Origin: a virus
Virus record (IMG/VR): IMGVR_UViG_3300046007_008395
Span: 1-21,959 of that record
Reading direction: 5' to 3' (one strand)
DNA: 21,959 nt
The position numbers were made by a program, and so were the translations under genes. How positions within the stretch are numbered: the stretch's first letter is position 1; every line of letters begins with the position of its first letter. Shown here piece by piece: positions 1-6,828 of the stretch. Below the pieces are notes generated by a model that saw only the letters and a program-made list of their open reading frames with translations, did not search any database and was not told the origin of the DNA.

Positions 1-506
1 TTGCCAATACGCCCGTTTACATTCAGGGCGCGCGTGCGACCGGTGCCGTGAATCCGTTACCTGTGCAGACGCAAGGCACAGTGCCCGTGTCGCTGGCGAC
101 CAACACACCAATTCCTGCCGCCGGCACAGCCCTTTCAAACGATGTAGGGGTGCAATACCGCGCAAACGCAACTGGCGCCGCATCAATTTCGTCTGTGATT
201 GCCGCAGCGACAACCAACGCAACTGTTGTCAAGGCGTCAGCAGGCCGCTTGATCGGGTGGCAGCTGCAGAACACCACGGCATCGATTGTGTACGTAAAGA
301 TGCACAACCAGACCACGACGCCAACGGCAGGTGCCGCGGTGGCGTTTGCCATCCCCATTCCGGCTAACGGCAAGAGCGAAATCACCCTTGCCGCCGGTAT
401 CGCGTTCACAACCGGCATTGGCTATACGACCGTCACCGGATCGGCGAACACAGACGCAACCGCAGTGGGTGCGGGCGCAATCATTGGATCACTTCACTTC
501 GCGTAA
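1..506 (+). CDS. Virion beta-rich structural protein, 5' end missing
   Basis: The frame is open from base 3 to the TAA at 504-506 (167 codons visible), so the gene almost certainly begins upstream. A GTG at 48 is an in-frame codon but has no ribosome site, and sensible protein sequence precedes it. The visible protein is rich in Ala, Thr, Gly and Val. It has an imperfect N-terminal repeat (ANTPV near its left edge, ATNTPI about 30 residues later). A C-terminal beta-sandwich-like stretch follows, with a pattern (GRLIGWQLQNTT, then YVKMHNQ, then IPANGKSEI) that I associate with small phage structural or decoration proteins. There is no signal peptide or membrane segment. Its place upstream of the portal suggests a head-associated or accessory virion protein. 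The function is inference; that it is a real gene is fairly sure. Confidence 0.7.
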   Translation, partial: ANTPVYIQGARATGAVNPLPVQTQGTVPVSLATNTPIPAAGTALSNDVGVQYRANATGAASISSVIAAATTNATVVKASAGRLIGWQLQNTTASIVYVKMHNQTTTPTAGAAVAFAIPIPANGKSEITLAAGIAFTTGIGYTTVTGSANTDATAVGAGAIIGSLHFA

Positions 507-516
507 AGGAAACGCT

Positions 517-960
517 ATGACAACCACCGTCACCGTACTATCAGAAATCAGCAAAAAGTACCAAGTTCAAGTCGACTTCCCAGTTGCGCACAGCCGCTCA
601 GAGGCGCTTGCGGGCTGCACCGTCCATACCCCGACAATGGATACCGCTGAGCGGCTCATGCTGCTCGCTTCAAATTACGAGGTGGGCTTGAAGACAGGCT
701 GGCCCGAGTGGGTTTCGCAAGACGAAGCGCGCGACGTGCAAATCCTCTCGCAAAGCGAGCCAACGCCGGACGCGCTTGACCCAGATTGGGTGTATTACGA
801 CATCGTCGCATCGTGCACCGTCAATGCCACTGCGCGCCTCACCATTGCCGTGGAAACGGATCTCGACATCGAAAGCACCGAAGGCATCGCGTTTGTTCAA
901 GCGCAGGCTGAAGCCGCCGCCGCCGCGTGGATCGTCGAGCGCAATTTTGTTGCGTTGTAA
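517..960 (+). CDS. Hypothetical phage protein (147 aa)
   Basis: ATG at 517 is preceded by a good ribosome site (AAAGGAA at 505-511) and follows the previous stop by 10 bases. An in-frame codon far upstream (331) would overlap the preceding gene by about 175 bases and has no ribosome site. The protein is acidic and soluble. It has an N-terminal half with mixed alpha/beta character, a Trp-containing segment (WPEWVSQDEARD) near residues 68-79, and an Ala-rich helix (residues about 125-140) ending in WIVERNF. I do not recognise the family. Its position between a virion beta-protein and the head-tail genes suggests a late structural or assembly role, but nothing in the sequence shows it. Confidence 0.7.
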   Translation: MTTTVTVLSEISKKYQVQVDFPVAHSRSEALAGCTVHTPTMDTAERLMLLASNYEVGLKTGWPEWVSQDEARDVQILSQSEPTPDALDPDWVYYDIVASCTVNATARLTIAVETDLDIESTEGIAFVQAQAEAAAAAWIVERNFVAL

Positions 961-976
961 CGCGTAGAGCAAAGCC

Positions 977-1171
977 ATGCTGCTCCTCTTGCTCCGTAAC
1001 AGCGGCACGGTGGAGCAGCAGCCCGTATTTGAGCCCGTCGCACCGCGCCGGTTTGCCGACCGCGCCAATGCCAATCGCCTCGGCACCACGCCGGATGCCA
1101 TCAATGCCAACCGCATCGGCAGCAGCACCAGCAAAGTCAACGCATCACGTTTAGGGAGCAGCCGCCAATGA
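977..1171 (+). CDS. Small repeat protein (64 aa), three 12-residue NAN/S-R-x-G units
   Basis: ATG at 977 lies 16 bases after the previous stop, with a weak ribosome site (GAGC near 966-969). It overlaps the next gene by the four bases ATGA (1168-1171), which supports it as part of the operon. The first third is hydrophobic (MLLLLLRNSG) and may be a short membrane or packing segment. The remainder holds three consecutive 12-residue units: RANANRLGTTPD, AINANRIGSSTS and KVNASRLGSSRQ. The repeat is also visible in the DNA as recurring CAATGCCAA/CAACGCATC blocks. A competing frame (927-1154) has no ribosome site and low plausibility. I do not recognise the protein. It is possibly a small virion or assembly factor. 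Confidence 0.6.
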   Translation: MLLLLLRNSGTVEQQPVFEPVAPRRFADRANANRLGTTPDAINANRIGSSTSKVNASRLGSSRQ

Positions 1172-1707
1172 TCGAAACCATCACCGTCGGCGACACGCTC
1201 GATTTCAGCACCACCGTTGCCGATTACCCGCCCGGCGATGGTTGGACGCTCAAGTTTCGCCTGGTGCCGCGCGCCGCAGGCCCCACGCCCATCTTGCTCA
1301 CCAGCGCAGCCGATGGTGACGCACACCGCGTGCAGGTCGGGCCAACTACCGCTGCCACATGGACGGCCGGCGATTACTCGTGGACCAGCTGGGTTGAGAA
1401 GACTGGTGCCCGGTACACCGTCAGCGAAGGCCAAGTCACCCTGTTGCCAGATCCTGCAGTGGTCACTAGTCGTGACAACCGCAGCCAAGTGCGCAAGACG
1501 CTGGATGCAATCAATGCTGTCATCGAAGGCCGCGCAACAAAGGACCAGCAAGAGTATTCCATCGGGGACCGCACACTAAAACGCATGCCAATAGCCGATC
1601 TTCTCAAATTTCGCGACCGTTATCGCGGCGAAGCCAACGCAGAAGCCAATGCTGAACGCATTGCTGCCGGATTAGGCGGTCGTAACCGTGTGTTAGTGAG
1701 GCTCTAA
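1168..1707 (+). CDS. Head-tail joining protein candidate: beta N-domain plus gpW-like C-domain (179 aa)
   Basis: ATG at 1168 overlaps the previous stop (ATGA), with AGGGAGCAG at 1153-1161 serving as ribosome site. Residues about 1-95 look like a beta-sandwich (DTLDFSTTVADYPPGDGW, then WTAGDYSWTSWVEK). Residues about 103-155 fit the pattern of lambda gpW: a helix (RKTLDAINAVIEGRA), a polar beta hairpin (QEYSIGDRTLKRM), then a second helix (IADLLKFRDRYRGE). In lambda, gpW sits at the head-tail joint beneath the portal. The gene lies directly before the portal gene, as lambda W does. The tail of the protein is Ala/Glu/Asn-rich (EANAEANAERIAAG). The gpW call rests on pattern memory and position. 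Confidence 0.6.
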   Translation: MIETITVGDTLDFSTTVADYPPGDGWTLKFRLVPRAAGPTPILLTSAADGDAHRVQVGPTTAATWTAGDYSWTSWVEKTGARYTVSEGQVTLLPDPAVVTSRDNRSQVRKTLDAINAVIEGRATKDQQEYSIGDRTLKRMPIADLLKFRDRYRGEANAEANAERIAAGLGGRNRVLVRL

Positions 1708-1709
1708 CG

Positions 1710-3251
1710 ATGGCCGCAATCATGCAACAAGCCGCAGATTGGGTCGCAAAACGCTGGGGCTCATCAGCTGCCAGAGCCCCCATTAAGGCCGCTTTTGGCG
1801 CCAACAAGCGCAAATTTGATGCCGCCCAGGTGTCGCGCCTCACCTTTAGCATGGCGCGCACCAATACATCGCTTGATTACGACTTGCTGCGTGATCTTGA
1901 CAAGCTCCGTGCCGCGTCGCGTGACCAGTCTTACAACAACGACTACATCAAAAAGTTCTTGCAGCTTGTGTGCACGCATGTGGTCGGGCCGAATGGCTTT
2001 AGCCTGCAAGTCCAAGCCAAAAACGGCGGCGGCAATCTTGATGAGCGTGGCAATGCTGCGGTCGAGGCCGCGTTTTATTCCTGGTGCCAGCGAGGCGTGT
2101 GTGATGTCACCGGCAAGCTAAGCTTTCTTGACATTCAAGCGCTGGTGGCCAAGGCCGTTGCTCGTGATGGTGAGGTTCTTATCCGCAAGGTGTACGGACC
2201 AGCAGCAAATGCGTTTGGTTTTGGTCTTCAGATGCTCGATATTGATCGGTTGGATACACAGAAAAACGAGGAGCTTGCCAACGGCAACATCATCGTCATG
2301 GGCGTCGAGCAAACGCGATACGGCAAGCCGGTGGCCTACTGGCTTCGCAAGCGCCACCCCGGCGCAATGGGCATGCCGCAAGCCTTTACCGATGTCTACG
2401 ATGTTGTGCCGGCAGACGAAATCTACCACCTATTTTTGCCAGACCGTGCAGAGCAAACGCGCGGTTTTCCGTGGGCGCATGCTGCCATGACGCGCCTGCA
2501 AAATCTGCATGGTTTTGAAGAGGCCGCCATTATCGCCGCAAGGGTGGGTGCCGCCAAGATGGGCTTTTTTACCACGCCAGACGGCAACGCAACATCCATT
2601 GCCGACGGCGAAAATCAAGACGGTGATCTGCATATTGATGCCGAACCAGGCGAATTCAAAACGCTGCCTGAAGGCGTCGAATTCACCCCGTGGGACCCAC
2701 AGTATCCGCACGCGCATTACGAATCATTTATCAAGTCTTGCTTGCGTGGGGTTGCATCCGGTCTGGGAGTGGCCTACCACACGCTGGCCAGTGACCTTGA
2801 AGGCGTCAATTTCAGCAGCATGCGCGGTGGCACGCTTGAAGAGCGTGACCAGTGGATGGTCATTCAATCTTGGATGATCGAATCGTTTCTCGCGCCGCTG
2901 TACAAAGACTGGCTGCGATTCGCGTTGCTCAATCAGCAGATCACCTTCAGCAATGGCAGCATCATGCCGCTCGATGCGCTGACCAAATTCAGCGATGCCG
3001 GTGTTTGGCAAGGCCGCCGCTGGCAGTGGGTAGACCCTATCAAAGATGTTGAGGCTGCCACACTGGCCATCGAGCAAGGTTTCAAAACCCGCAAGCAAGT
3101 CATTGCCGAAATGGGGCTGGATATTGAAGATGTATGGGCGCAGCTTGCGAAAGAAAAAGAAAAATCCCAAAAACTCGGCCTTGAACTAGGCAAAAAAGCA
3201 CCAGCGCAACCAAAAGGTGCTGGCCCTGAGCCAGATCCCGTACCAGCTTAG
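1710..3251 (+). CDS. Portal protein, lambda gpB type (513 aa)
   Basis: Forms the dodecameric ring at the capsid vertex through which DNA is packaged and to which the tail attaches. The length matches the lambda portal family (about 500-535 aa). Recognisable family stretches include the N-terminal SLDYDLLRDLDKLRAASRDQ and YIKKFLQLVCTHVVGPNGF, the LQMLDIDRLD strand, and late in the protein NFSSMRGGTLEERDQW, a hallmark of lambda-type portals. The C-terminus is Lys- and Pro-rich and probably disordered. ATG at 1710 follows the previous stop by two bases, with GTGAGG at 1696-1701 as ribosome site. The stop is followed by a short intergenic segment carrying a terminator-like hairpin. Confident family call. 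Confidence 0.95.
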   Translation: MAAIMQQAADWVAKRWGSSAARAPIKAAFGANKRKFDAAQVSRLTFSMARTNTSLDYDLLRDLDKLRAASRDQSYNNDYIKKFLQLVCTHVVGPNGFSLQVQAKNGGGNLDERGNAAVEAAFYSWCQRGVCDVTGKLSFLDIQALVAKAVARDGEVLIRKVYGPAANAFGFGLQMLDIDRLDTQKNEELANGNIIVMGVEQTRYGKPVAYWLRKRHPGAMGMPQAFTDVYDVVPADEIYHLFLPDRAEQTRGFPWAHAAMTRLQNLHGFEEAAIIAARVGAAKMGFFTTPDGNATSIADGENQDGDLHIDAEPGEFKTLPEGVEFTPWDPQYPHAHYESFIKSCLRGVASGLGVAYHTLASDLEGVNFSSMRGGTLEERDQWMVIQSWMIESFLAPLYKDWLRFALLNQQITFSNGSIMPLDALTKFSDAGVWQGRRWQWVDPIKDVEAATLAIEQGFKTRKQVIAEMGLDIEDVWAQLAKEKEKSQKLGLELGKKAPAQPKGAGPEPDPVPA

Positions 3252-3288
3252 TCGTACTTACTTCAAACCGCCTTACCTGAATTACCCC

Positions 3289-3321
3289 AAGCCCGTCGCC
3301 GTCACAAGCGTCGGGCTTTTT
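3289..3321 (+). terminator. Terminator-like hairpin just before the capsid gene
   Basis: AAGCCCG (3289-3295) pairs with CGGGCTT (3312-3318). A T-T mismatch and an inner CGC/GCG stem (3297-3299 with 3308-3310) close an eight-base loop, and the T-run continues to 3321. This is a textbook Rho-independent shape. It lies inside an apparent single operon, ending six bases before the capsid ribosome site (GGAG, 3327-3330). It may attenuate readthrough from upstream genes or serve as a stabilising or processing 5' structure for the capsid message. Confidence 0.7.
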
Positions 3322-3335
3322 GCATTGGAGATCAC

Positions 3336-5270
3336 ATGGAAACCACCGAAGCGCCGATCATTACCGTCGAGCAAATCACCGCATTCCGCAAGCTAGACCC
3401 TGCGCAGCAGGTCGGGCAGCTGCGAGGCCAATCTGCGGAGCGCGCGTTCAGCGTGCAGCGTGATGGTGCCATCGACAAGGAGGCACGCACCGTGTGGCTT
3501 TCCATCGCCTCAGACGCGCCCTATGCGCGCTGGTGGGGCAACGAAATTCTGGACATGAACCCCAGCTCGGTGCGCGATACGCGCCTCAAGCAGGGGCTGC
3601 CCGGATTGGTAGACCACAACCCAGCCGACATTGTCGCCAAGGCCATGAACTTTGAGTTCACGCCAGACAGAAAACTTCGCGTTTTAGCCCGCTTTGGTAA
3701 AAGCGCGCGTGCCGAAGAAATCTGGCAAGACATCCTTGATGGCATTCGTACCGATTGCAGCGTGGGCTACGTGATTCACGACCTCGTTCTTGAGTCTCAA
3801 CAAGAGGACGTCAGCACCTACCGTGTCACCGCATGGGAGCCATTGGAATTTTCAATGGTCAGCATGCCGGCAGATCCATCGGTCGGTGTCGGTCGGCAGC
3901 TCCAAACGAAACAACCCCCATTACTCATTGAAAAGGAAACCATCATGGAAGTTAACGACAAAGCCGCTGACATCAATACCTCAGTAATCGAAAACGCAGT
4001 GCGCGAAAAAGAAATGAAGCGCATCAACGACCTCGAAGCGCTTGGCCAGCAGTTCAAGCAATTCGGTGGCGAAGCATTGGCGCGCAAGCACATGGCCGAA
4101 GGCAAGACCGTCGGCGATCTGCAAACCGCGCTGCTCGCCGTCGTTGGCAAGCGTGAAGTGCCAGATGCAGCGATCGGCATGGATGAAAAAGAGATCAAGC
4201 AGTTCTCTTTCATGCGCGCTCTAAATGCCCTGGCTAACCCAGCCGACCGCGCTGCACAAGCCGCCGCTGGTTTTGAGCGTGAAGTCTCCGAAGCGGCTGC
4301 TAAGAAATCGGGCAAGTCGCCAACCGGCATCTTGGTGCCTACCGACGTGCTGCGCTCTGCGCTCATGACCGACTTTGGCGCAGCAAACCAAGGCTACAAC
4401 GCCATGGCTCGCGCAATGGCAACGATGATGCGCGATTTGACCGTCGGCACGTCTACCGCCGGTGGTCACACTGTCTCTACCAACTTGCTGGCAGGATCGT
4501 TCATTGAGCTGCTGCGCAGCCGCATGGTTATGGCCCGTTTGGGCGCGACGATGTTGAATGGCTTAACAGGCAACATCGCTGTGCCACGTCAAACCTCGGG
4601 CGCCACCGCTTACTGGGTGGCAGAATCTGGGGCACCAACAGAAACGCAACAAGCCTTTGACCAAGTGACCATGACGCCCAAAACCTGTGGCGCATTCACG
4701 GACTACAGCCGCAAGCTGTTGTTGCAGTCCTCGATTGATGTTGAAGCGTTCATCCGTATGGATCTCGCCAAAGTGATCGGCTTGGAATTGGATCGTGTTG
4801 CGCTTTATGGCACGGGCTCATCCAACCAGCCGCGCGGTATCGATCAAACGGCCGGCATCAATACTGTCAACTTCGCTGCGGCTGCGCCGACCTTTGCCGA
4901 AATCGTCAACATGGAAACCCAAGTGGCGGCGGATAACGCCGATGTTGGCACATTGGCCTACCTGGTCAACGCAACCGGTCGCGGCGGCTTGAAGACTGCC
5001 GAAAAAGCCAGCTCTACCGGGCAGTTCATTTGGGAAAACGGCAACACCGTCAACGGTTACCGTGCAGAAGTCTCCAACCAAGTCGCTGCCGGCGATTTCT
5101 GGTTTGGTAACTGGGCGGATGTGTTGATGGGCTTCTGGTCTGGTCTTGACCTCACGGTCGATCCATACACCGGCAGCACCAGCGGCACCGTGCGTGTAGT
5201 GGCCTTGCAGGATGTCGATGTCGCAGTGCGCCACCCAGAGTCCTTCTGCAATGGCGCTGACAACCCTTAA
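3336..5270 (+). CDS. Prohead protease-scaffold-major capsid protein fusion, HK97 type (644 aa)
   Basis: ATG at 3336 is preceded by GGAG (3327-3330). Residues about 30-190 are an HK97-type prohead maturation protease (S78/U35 family). Probable catalytic His94 lies in LVDHNP and Ser142 in TDCSVGY, and the family's closing motif is EFSMVSMPADP. Residues about 204-300 are helical and charged, like an HK97 delta/scaffold domain. From about residue 330 (TGILVPTDVLR) to the end is an HK97-fold capsid subunit, with TAYWVAESG and CGAFTDYSRKLL typical of the family. HK97 itself encodes protease and capsid as two genes. Here they are joined in one frame, so the protease would have to release itself or the capsid part. 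An internal start with its own ribosome site lies at codon 204. Confident for both domains. Confidence 0.95.
   Translation: METTEAPIITVEQITAFRKLDPAQQVGQLRGQSAERAFSVQRDGAIDKEARTVWLSIASDAPYARWWGNEILDMNPSSVRDTRLKQGLPGLVDHNPADIVAKAMNFEFTPDRKLRVLARFGKSARAEEIWQDILDGIRTDCSVGYVIHDLVLESQQEDVSTYRVTAWEPLEFSMVSMPADPSVGVGRQLQTKQPPLLIEKETIMEVNDKAADINTSVIENAVREKEMKRINDLEALGQQFKQFGGEALARKHMAEGKTVGDLQTALLAVVGKREVPDAAIGMDEKEIKQFSFMRALNALANPADRAAQAAAGFEREVSEAAAKKSGKSPTGILVPTDVLRSALMTDFGAANQGYNAMARAMATMMRDLTVGTSTAGGHTVSTNLLAGSFIELLRSRMVMARLGATMLNGLTGNIAVPRQTSGATAYWVAESGAPTETQQAFDQVTMTPKTCGAFTDYSRKLLLQSSIDVEAFIRMDLAKVIGLELDRVALYGTGSSNQPRGIDQTAGINTVNFAAAAPTFAEIVNMETQVAADNADVGTLAYLVNATGRGGLKTAEKASSTGQFIWENGNTVNGYRAEVSNQVAAGDFWFGNWADVLMGFWSGLDLTVDPYTGSTSGTVRVVALQDVDVAVRHPESFCNGADNP
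3931..3947 (+). promoter_or_regulatory. Internal ribosome site and in-frame ATG within the protease-capsid fusion
   Basis: AAAAGGAAAC (3931-3940) lies five to nine bases before an in-frame ATG at 3945-3947, which is codon 204 of the fusion. This is exactly the boundary between the protease domain and the scaffold/capsid part. The motif closely resembles the ribosome site of the gene at 517 (AAAGGAAACGCT-ATG). Initiation here would give a 441-residue scaffold-capsid protein without protease, letting capsid greatly outnumber protease. It is seen in sequence; its use is inference. Confidence 0.6.
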
Positions 5271-5293
5271 GCCGTAGCTAACCCAACGTGAAT

Positions 5294-5341
5294 ACGACAA
5301 CCGCAGCGGGCTTGATTTCCGGCCCGCAGGCGGTTGATCGT
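5294..5341 (+). other. Strong stem-loop just after the capsid gene
   Basis: Three stacked stems separated by small bulges: ACGA (5294-5297) with TCGT (5338-5341), AACCGC (5299-5304) with GCGGTT (5330-5335), and GCGGGC (5306-5311) with GCCCGC (5322-5327). That is 16 base pairs with a ten-base loop. No T-run follows, so it is not a classical terminator. It ends four bases before the ribosome site of the next gene. It could protect the 3' end of the capsid message or be a processing site. Confidence 0.7.
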
Positions 5342-5356
5342 GCACAGGAGCCCACC

Positions 5357-5590
5357 ATGCGAATCCAAATCATCAAAAACACCAAGATTGACGGTGTTTA
5401 CACGCCAGCGTCGAAGAAAGTCATCGACGTGGCCGAATCCGACGCCCGCACGCTGATTTACCTTAAGCGTGCCGTTCCAGCCGAAAAGCCGGCTCCGCAG
5501 CCGTCTCAAGGAGCAGTTAAAGGCAAGCCCACCGAAACCAATGTGCCCGCCAGCGAAGAGCAAGCGGGCAAGGAGAGCAAAAATGATTAA
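5357..5590 (+). CDS. Small head-region protein (77 aa)
   Basis: ATG at 5357 has a strong ribosome site (AGGAG, 5346-5350). The upstream GTG at 5288 is rejected because the intervening bases form a long hairpin and encode an implausible leader. Residues 1-45 (MRIQIIKNTKIDGVYT, then KKVIDVAESDARTLIYLKRA) form a small beta-rich domain. This pattern is common in small phage proteins encoded just after capsid genes. Residues 46-77 are Pro, Lys and Glu-rich and look disordered. It overlaps the next gene by eight bases. The role is unknown; possibly a head accessory or tail-completion factor. Confidence 0.65.
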   Translation: MRIQIIKNTKIDGVYTPASKKVIDVAESDARTLIYLKRAVPAEKPAPQPSQGAVKGKPTETNVPASEEQAGKESKND

Positions 5591-5969
5591 ACAGAATTTG
5601 GGTGACGTTCTCACCCTGATCAGCATGCACCCTACCGCCGCGCGCACCGCGACAGGCAACGGTGCAGTGGCACCCGATCTGCGCGACATTGAAGGCGAAA
5701 TCGCCATCCTATTGGATAGCGCAGCAGGCACCGGCACCACGCCGACGCTTGACGTCAAGATTCAAGACTCGGCAGATGGTTCGACCGGCTGGACCGACAT
5801 TGCCGGTGCCACCTTCACGCAAGTAGTGGCAGTTGCCAGCCAGCAAAAGCTGGTGTTGAACAAAGATGCCGTGCGTCGCTACATTCGTATTGTTCACACC
5901 ATTGCGGGCACCACACCATCATTCACATTCAGCGTGAATGCCGTTGGCGTTAGCAAATACCCAGCTTAA
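5583..5969 (+). CDS. Beta-sandwich head protein, decoration-like (128 aa)
   Basis: ATG at 5583 follows AAGGAGAG (5571-5578) and overlaps the previous gene by eight bases. The protein is largely beta-strand. It contains a pattern (TTPTLDVKIQDSADGSTGWTDI, interrupted loops, then VRRYIRIVHTIAGTTPSFTFSV) that I have seen in small virion proteins encoded between capsid and head-tail connector genes, often suggested to be decoration or capsid-stabilising proteins. There is no Cys, membrane segment or signal. Its place two genes after the capsid fits a head surface role, which is inference. Confidence 0.7.
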   Translation: MIKQNLGDVLTLISMHPTAARTATGNGAVAPDLRDIEGEIAILLDSAAGTGTTPTLDVKIQDSADGSTGWTDIAGATFTQVVAVASQQKLVLNKDAVRRYIRIVHTIAGTTPSFTFSVNAVGVSKYPA

Positions 5970-5983
5970 CGGGTAAGCAAGCC

Positions 5984-6292
5984 ATGCCCTTCACCGAATC
6001 GCTCGCCGATTTCTACGACGATACTGACTTCAGCACCGCAGGCAGCTACACGCCTGCGGGTGGTGGGTCTGCCGTCGCGGTGAAGGGCATTTTTGATACG
6101 GAGTATGTCGAGCCGTTCAGCGAAATCACCGGCAGCCAGATCGCCTATCGCACCTGGGCTTCGCAGTACGCCAGCCGCCCGACCAAGAATGCCACGTTGG
6201 CCATCGCGGGCACGACATACCGTATCAAAAATGTGCAAGACATCCCGCCAAACGGCGCGGAGATTCGCCTGATGTTGGAGAAGACAAGCTAA
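5984..6292 (+). CDS. Head-tail joining protein, lambda gpFII-like (102 aa)
   Basis: ATG at 5984 lies 14 bases after the previous stop, with a modest ribosome site (GGGTAAG). The fold looks like the small gpFII/Gifsy-2 joiner family: an N-terminal FTESLADFYDD segment, a long disordered-looking loop, then strands around AVKGIFDTEY, ATLAIAGTTYRIKNVQ and a final EIRLMLEK. In lambda, gpFII binds gpW under the portal and provides the docking surface for the tail. Size and position between capsid and tail terminator agree. The stop overlaps the start of the next gene by one base (TAATG). Confidence 0.75.
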   Translation: MPFTESLADFYDDTDFSTAGSYTPAGGGSAVAVKGIFDTEYVEPFSEITGSQIAYRTWASQYASRPTKNATLAIAGTTYRIKNVQDIPPNGAEIRLMLEKTS

Positions 6293-6741
6293 TGGCCGAC
6301 CATCTGCGCGACCAGATCATCACCGCCGTGGCCACGCTGGTCACCGGCCTCACCACCACTGGCACGCGCGTGTTTGTCGATGAAGACAACCCGCTTGAGG
6401 ATGCTGACCTGCCGGGCATCACCATTTTGCAGATCGGTGAGTCAACAGAGGCCATGACGCTTGGCCGTCCGCGTGAAATGCAGGGGCTGCTAGATCTTGA
6501 GATCACAGCCTACGCTAAGCGCCTGCCGAGTCAGGCCGACGTGCGCAAGCAGGTCAACACCATCTGCAAAGAAGTGCAGATCGCGCTGGCGAATACCTCG
6601 CCAGGCGGTGCCAAGTACGGCACGCTCGTGCAGACCGATTTTGAGTTGTATGGCGACGCTGAAAAGCCCGCCGGCATGGCGCGTATGCGCTGGCAGTTTT
6701 TGTATCGCTTTGATGAAGATTCACCCGACGTTGCGCAGTAA
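6292..6741 (+). CDS. Tail terminator / minor tail protein (149 aa)
   Basis: ATG at 6292 overlaps the preceding TAA by one base. Short N-terminal helices (DHLRDQIITAVATLVTGL) are followed by strands (TRVFVDE, DLPGITILQIGES) and a central helix (SQADVRKQVNTICKEVQIALA). The end has an aromatic, acidic finish (MRWQFLYRFDEDSPDVA). This organisation matches the tail-terminator proteins (lambda gpU-like) that cap the finished tail tube and connect it to the head. Its position directly before the tail-tube gene, after the joiner, supports that. The closest alternative is another minor tail completion protein. Confidence 0.7.
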   Translation: MADHLRDQIITAVATLVTGLTTTGTRVFVDEDNPLEDADLPGITILQIGESTEAMTLGRPREMQGLLDLEITAYAKRLPSQADVRKQVNTICKEVQIALANTSPGGAKYGTLVQTDFELYGDAEKPAGMARMRWQFLYRFDEDSPDVAQ

Positions 6742-6769
6742 CCAATAACCTTTTTCGTTTCACCCACCG

Positions 6770-6811
6770 CCCGCTTGGCTCATTTTACTTTGAGGCCGTG
6801 CGGGTTTTTTT
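6770..6811 (+). terminator. Terminator-like hairpin just before the tail-tube gene
   Basis: CCCGC (6770-6774) pairs with GCGGG (6800-6804). An inner stem GGC-TCA pairs with TGA-G-GCC (one bulged G) around a short T/A-rich loop, and seven T residues follow (6805-6811). This is a convincing Rho-independent shape, six bases ahead of the tail-tube ribosome site (AGGAG, 6818-6822). It mirrors the hairpin before the capsid gene. Confidence 0.7.
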
Positions 6812-6828
6812 GTTTATAGGAGATGATC

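Noticed and set aside
331-516. Upstream extension of the 517-960 gene
   Set aside because: It would overlap the preceding gene by about 175 bases without a ribosome site. The ATG at 517 has a clear one.
670-1551. Long minus-strand open frame (293 codons) opposite the genes at 517-1707
   Set aside because: It is antisense to several well-supported, ribosome-site-bearing genes. Its translation is Arg/Cys-rich and low in plausibility, as expected from a shadow of GC-rich coding DNA.
5288-5356. GTG start for the small protein ending at 5590
   Set aside because: The stretch forms a 16-bp hairpin and encodes an implausible leader. ATG 5357 has AGGAG at the right distance.
6823-6828. ATG at 6823 as the tail-tube start
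   Set aside because: It directly abuts the AGGAG ribosome site. ATG 6829 has the normal spacing.
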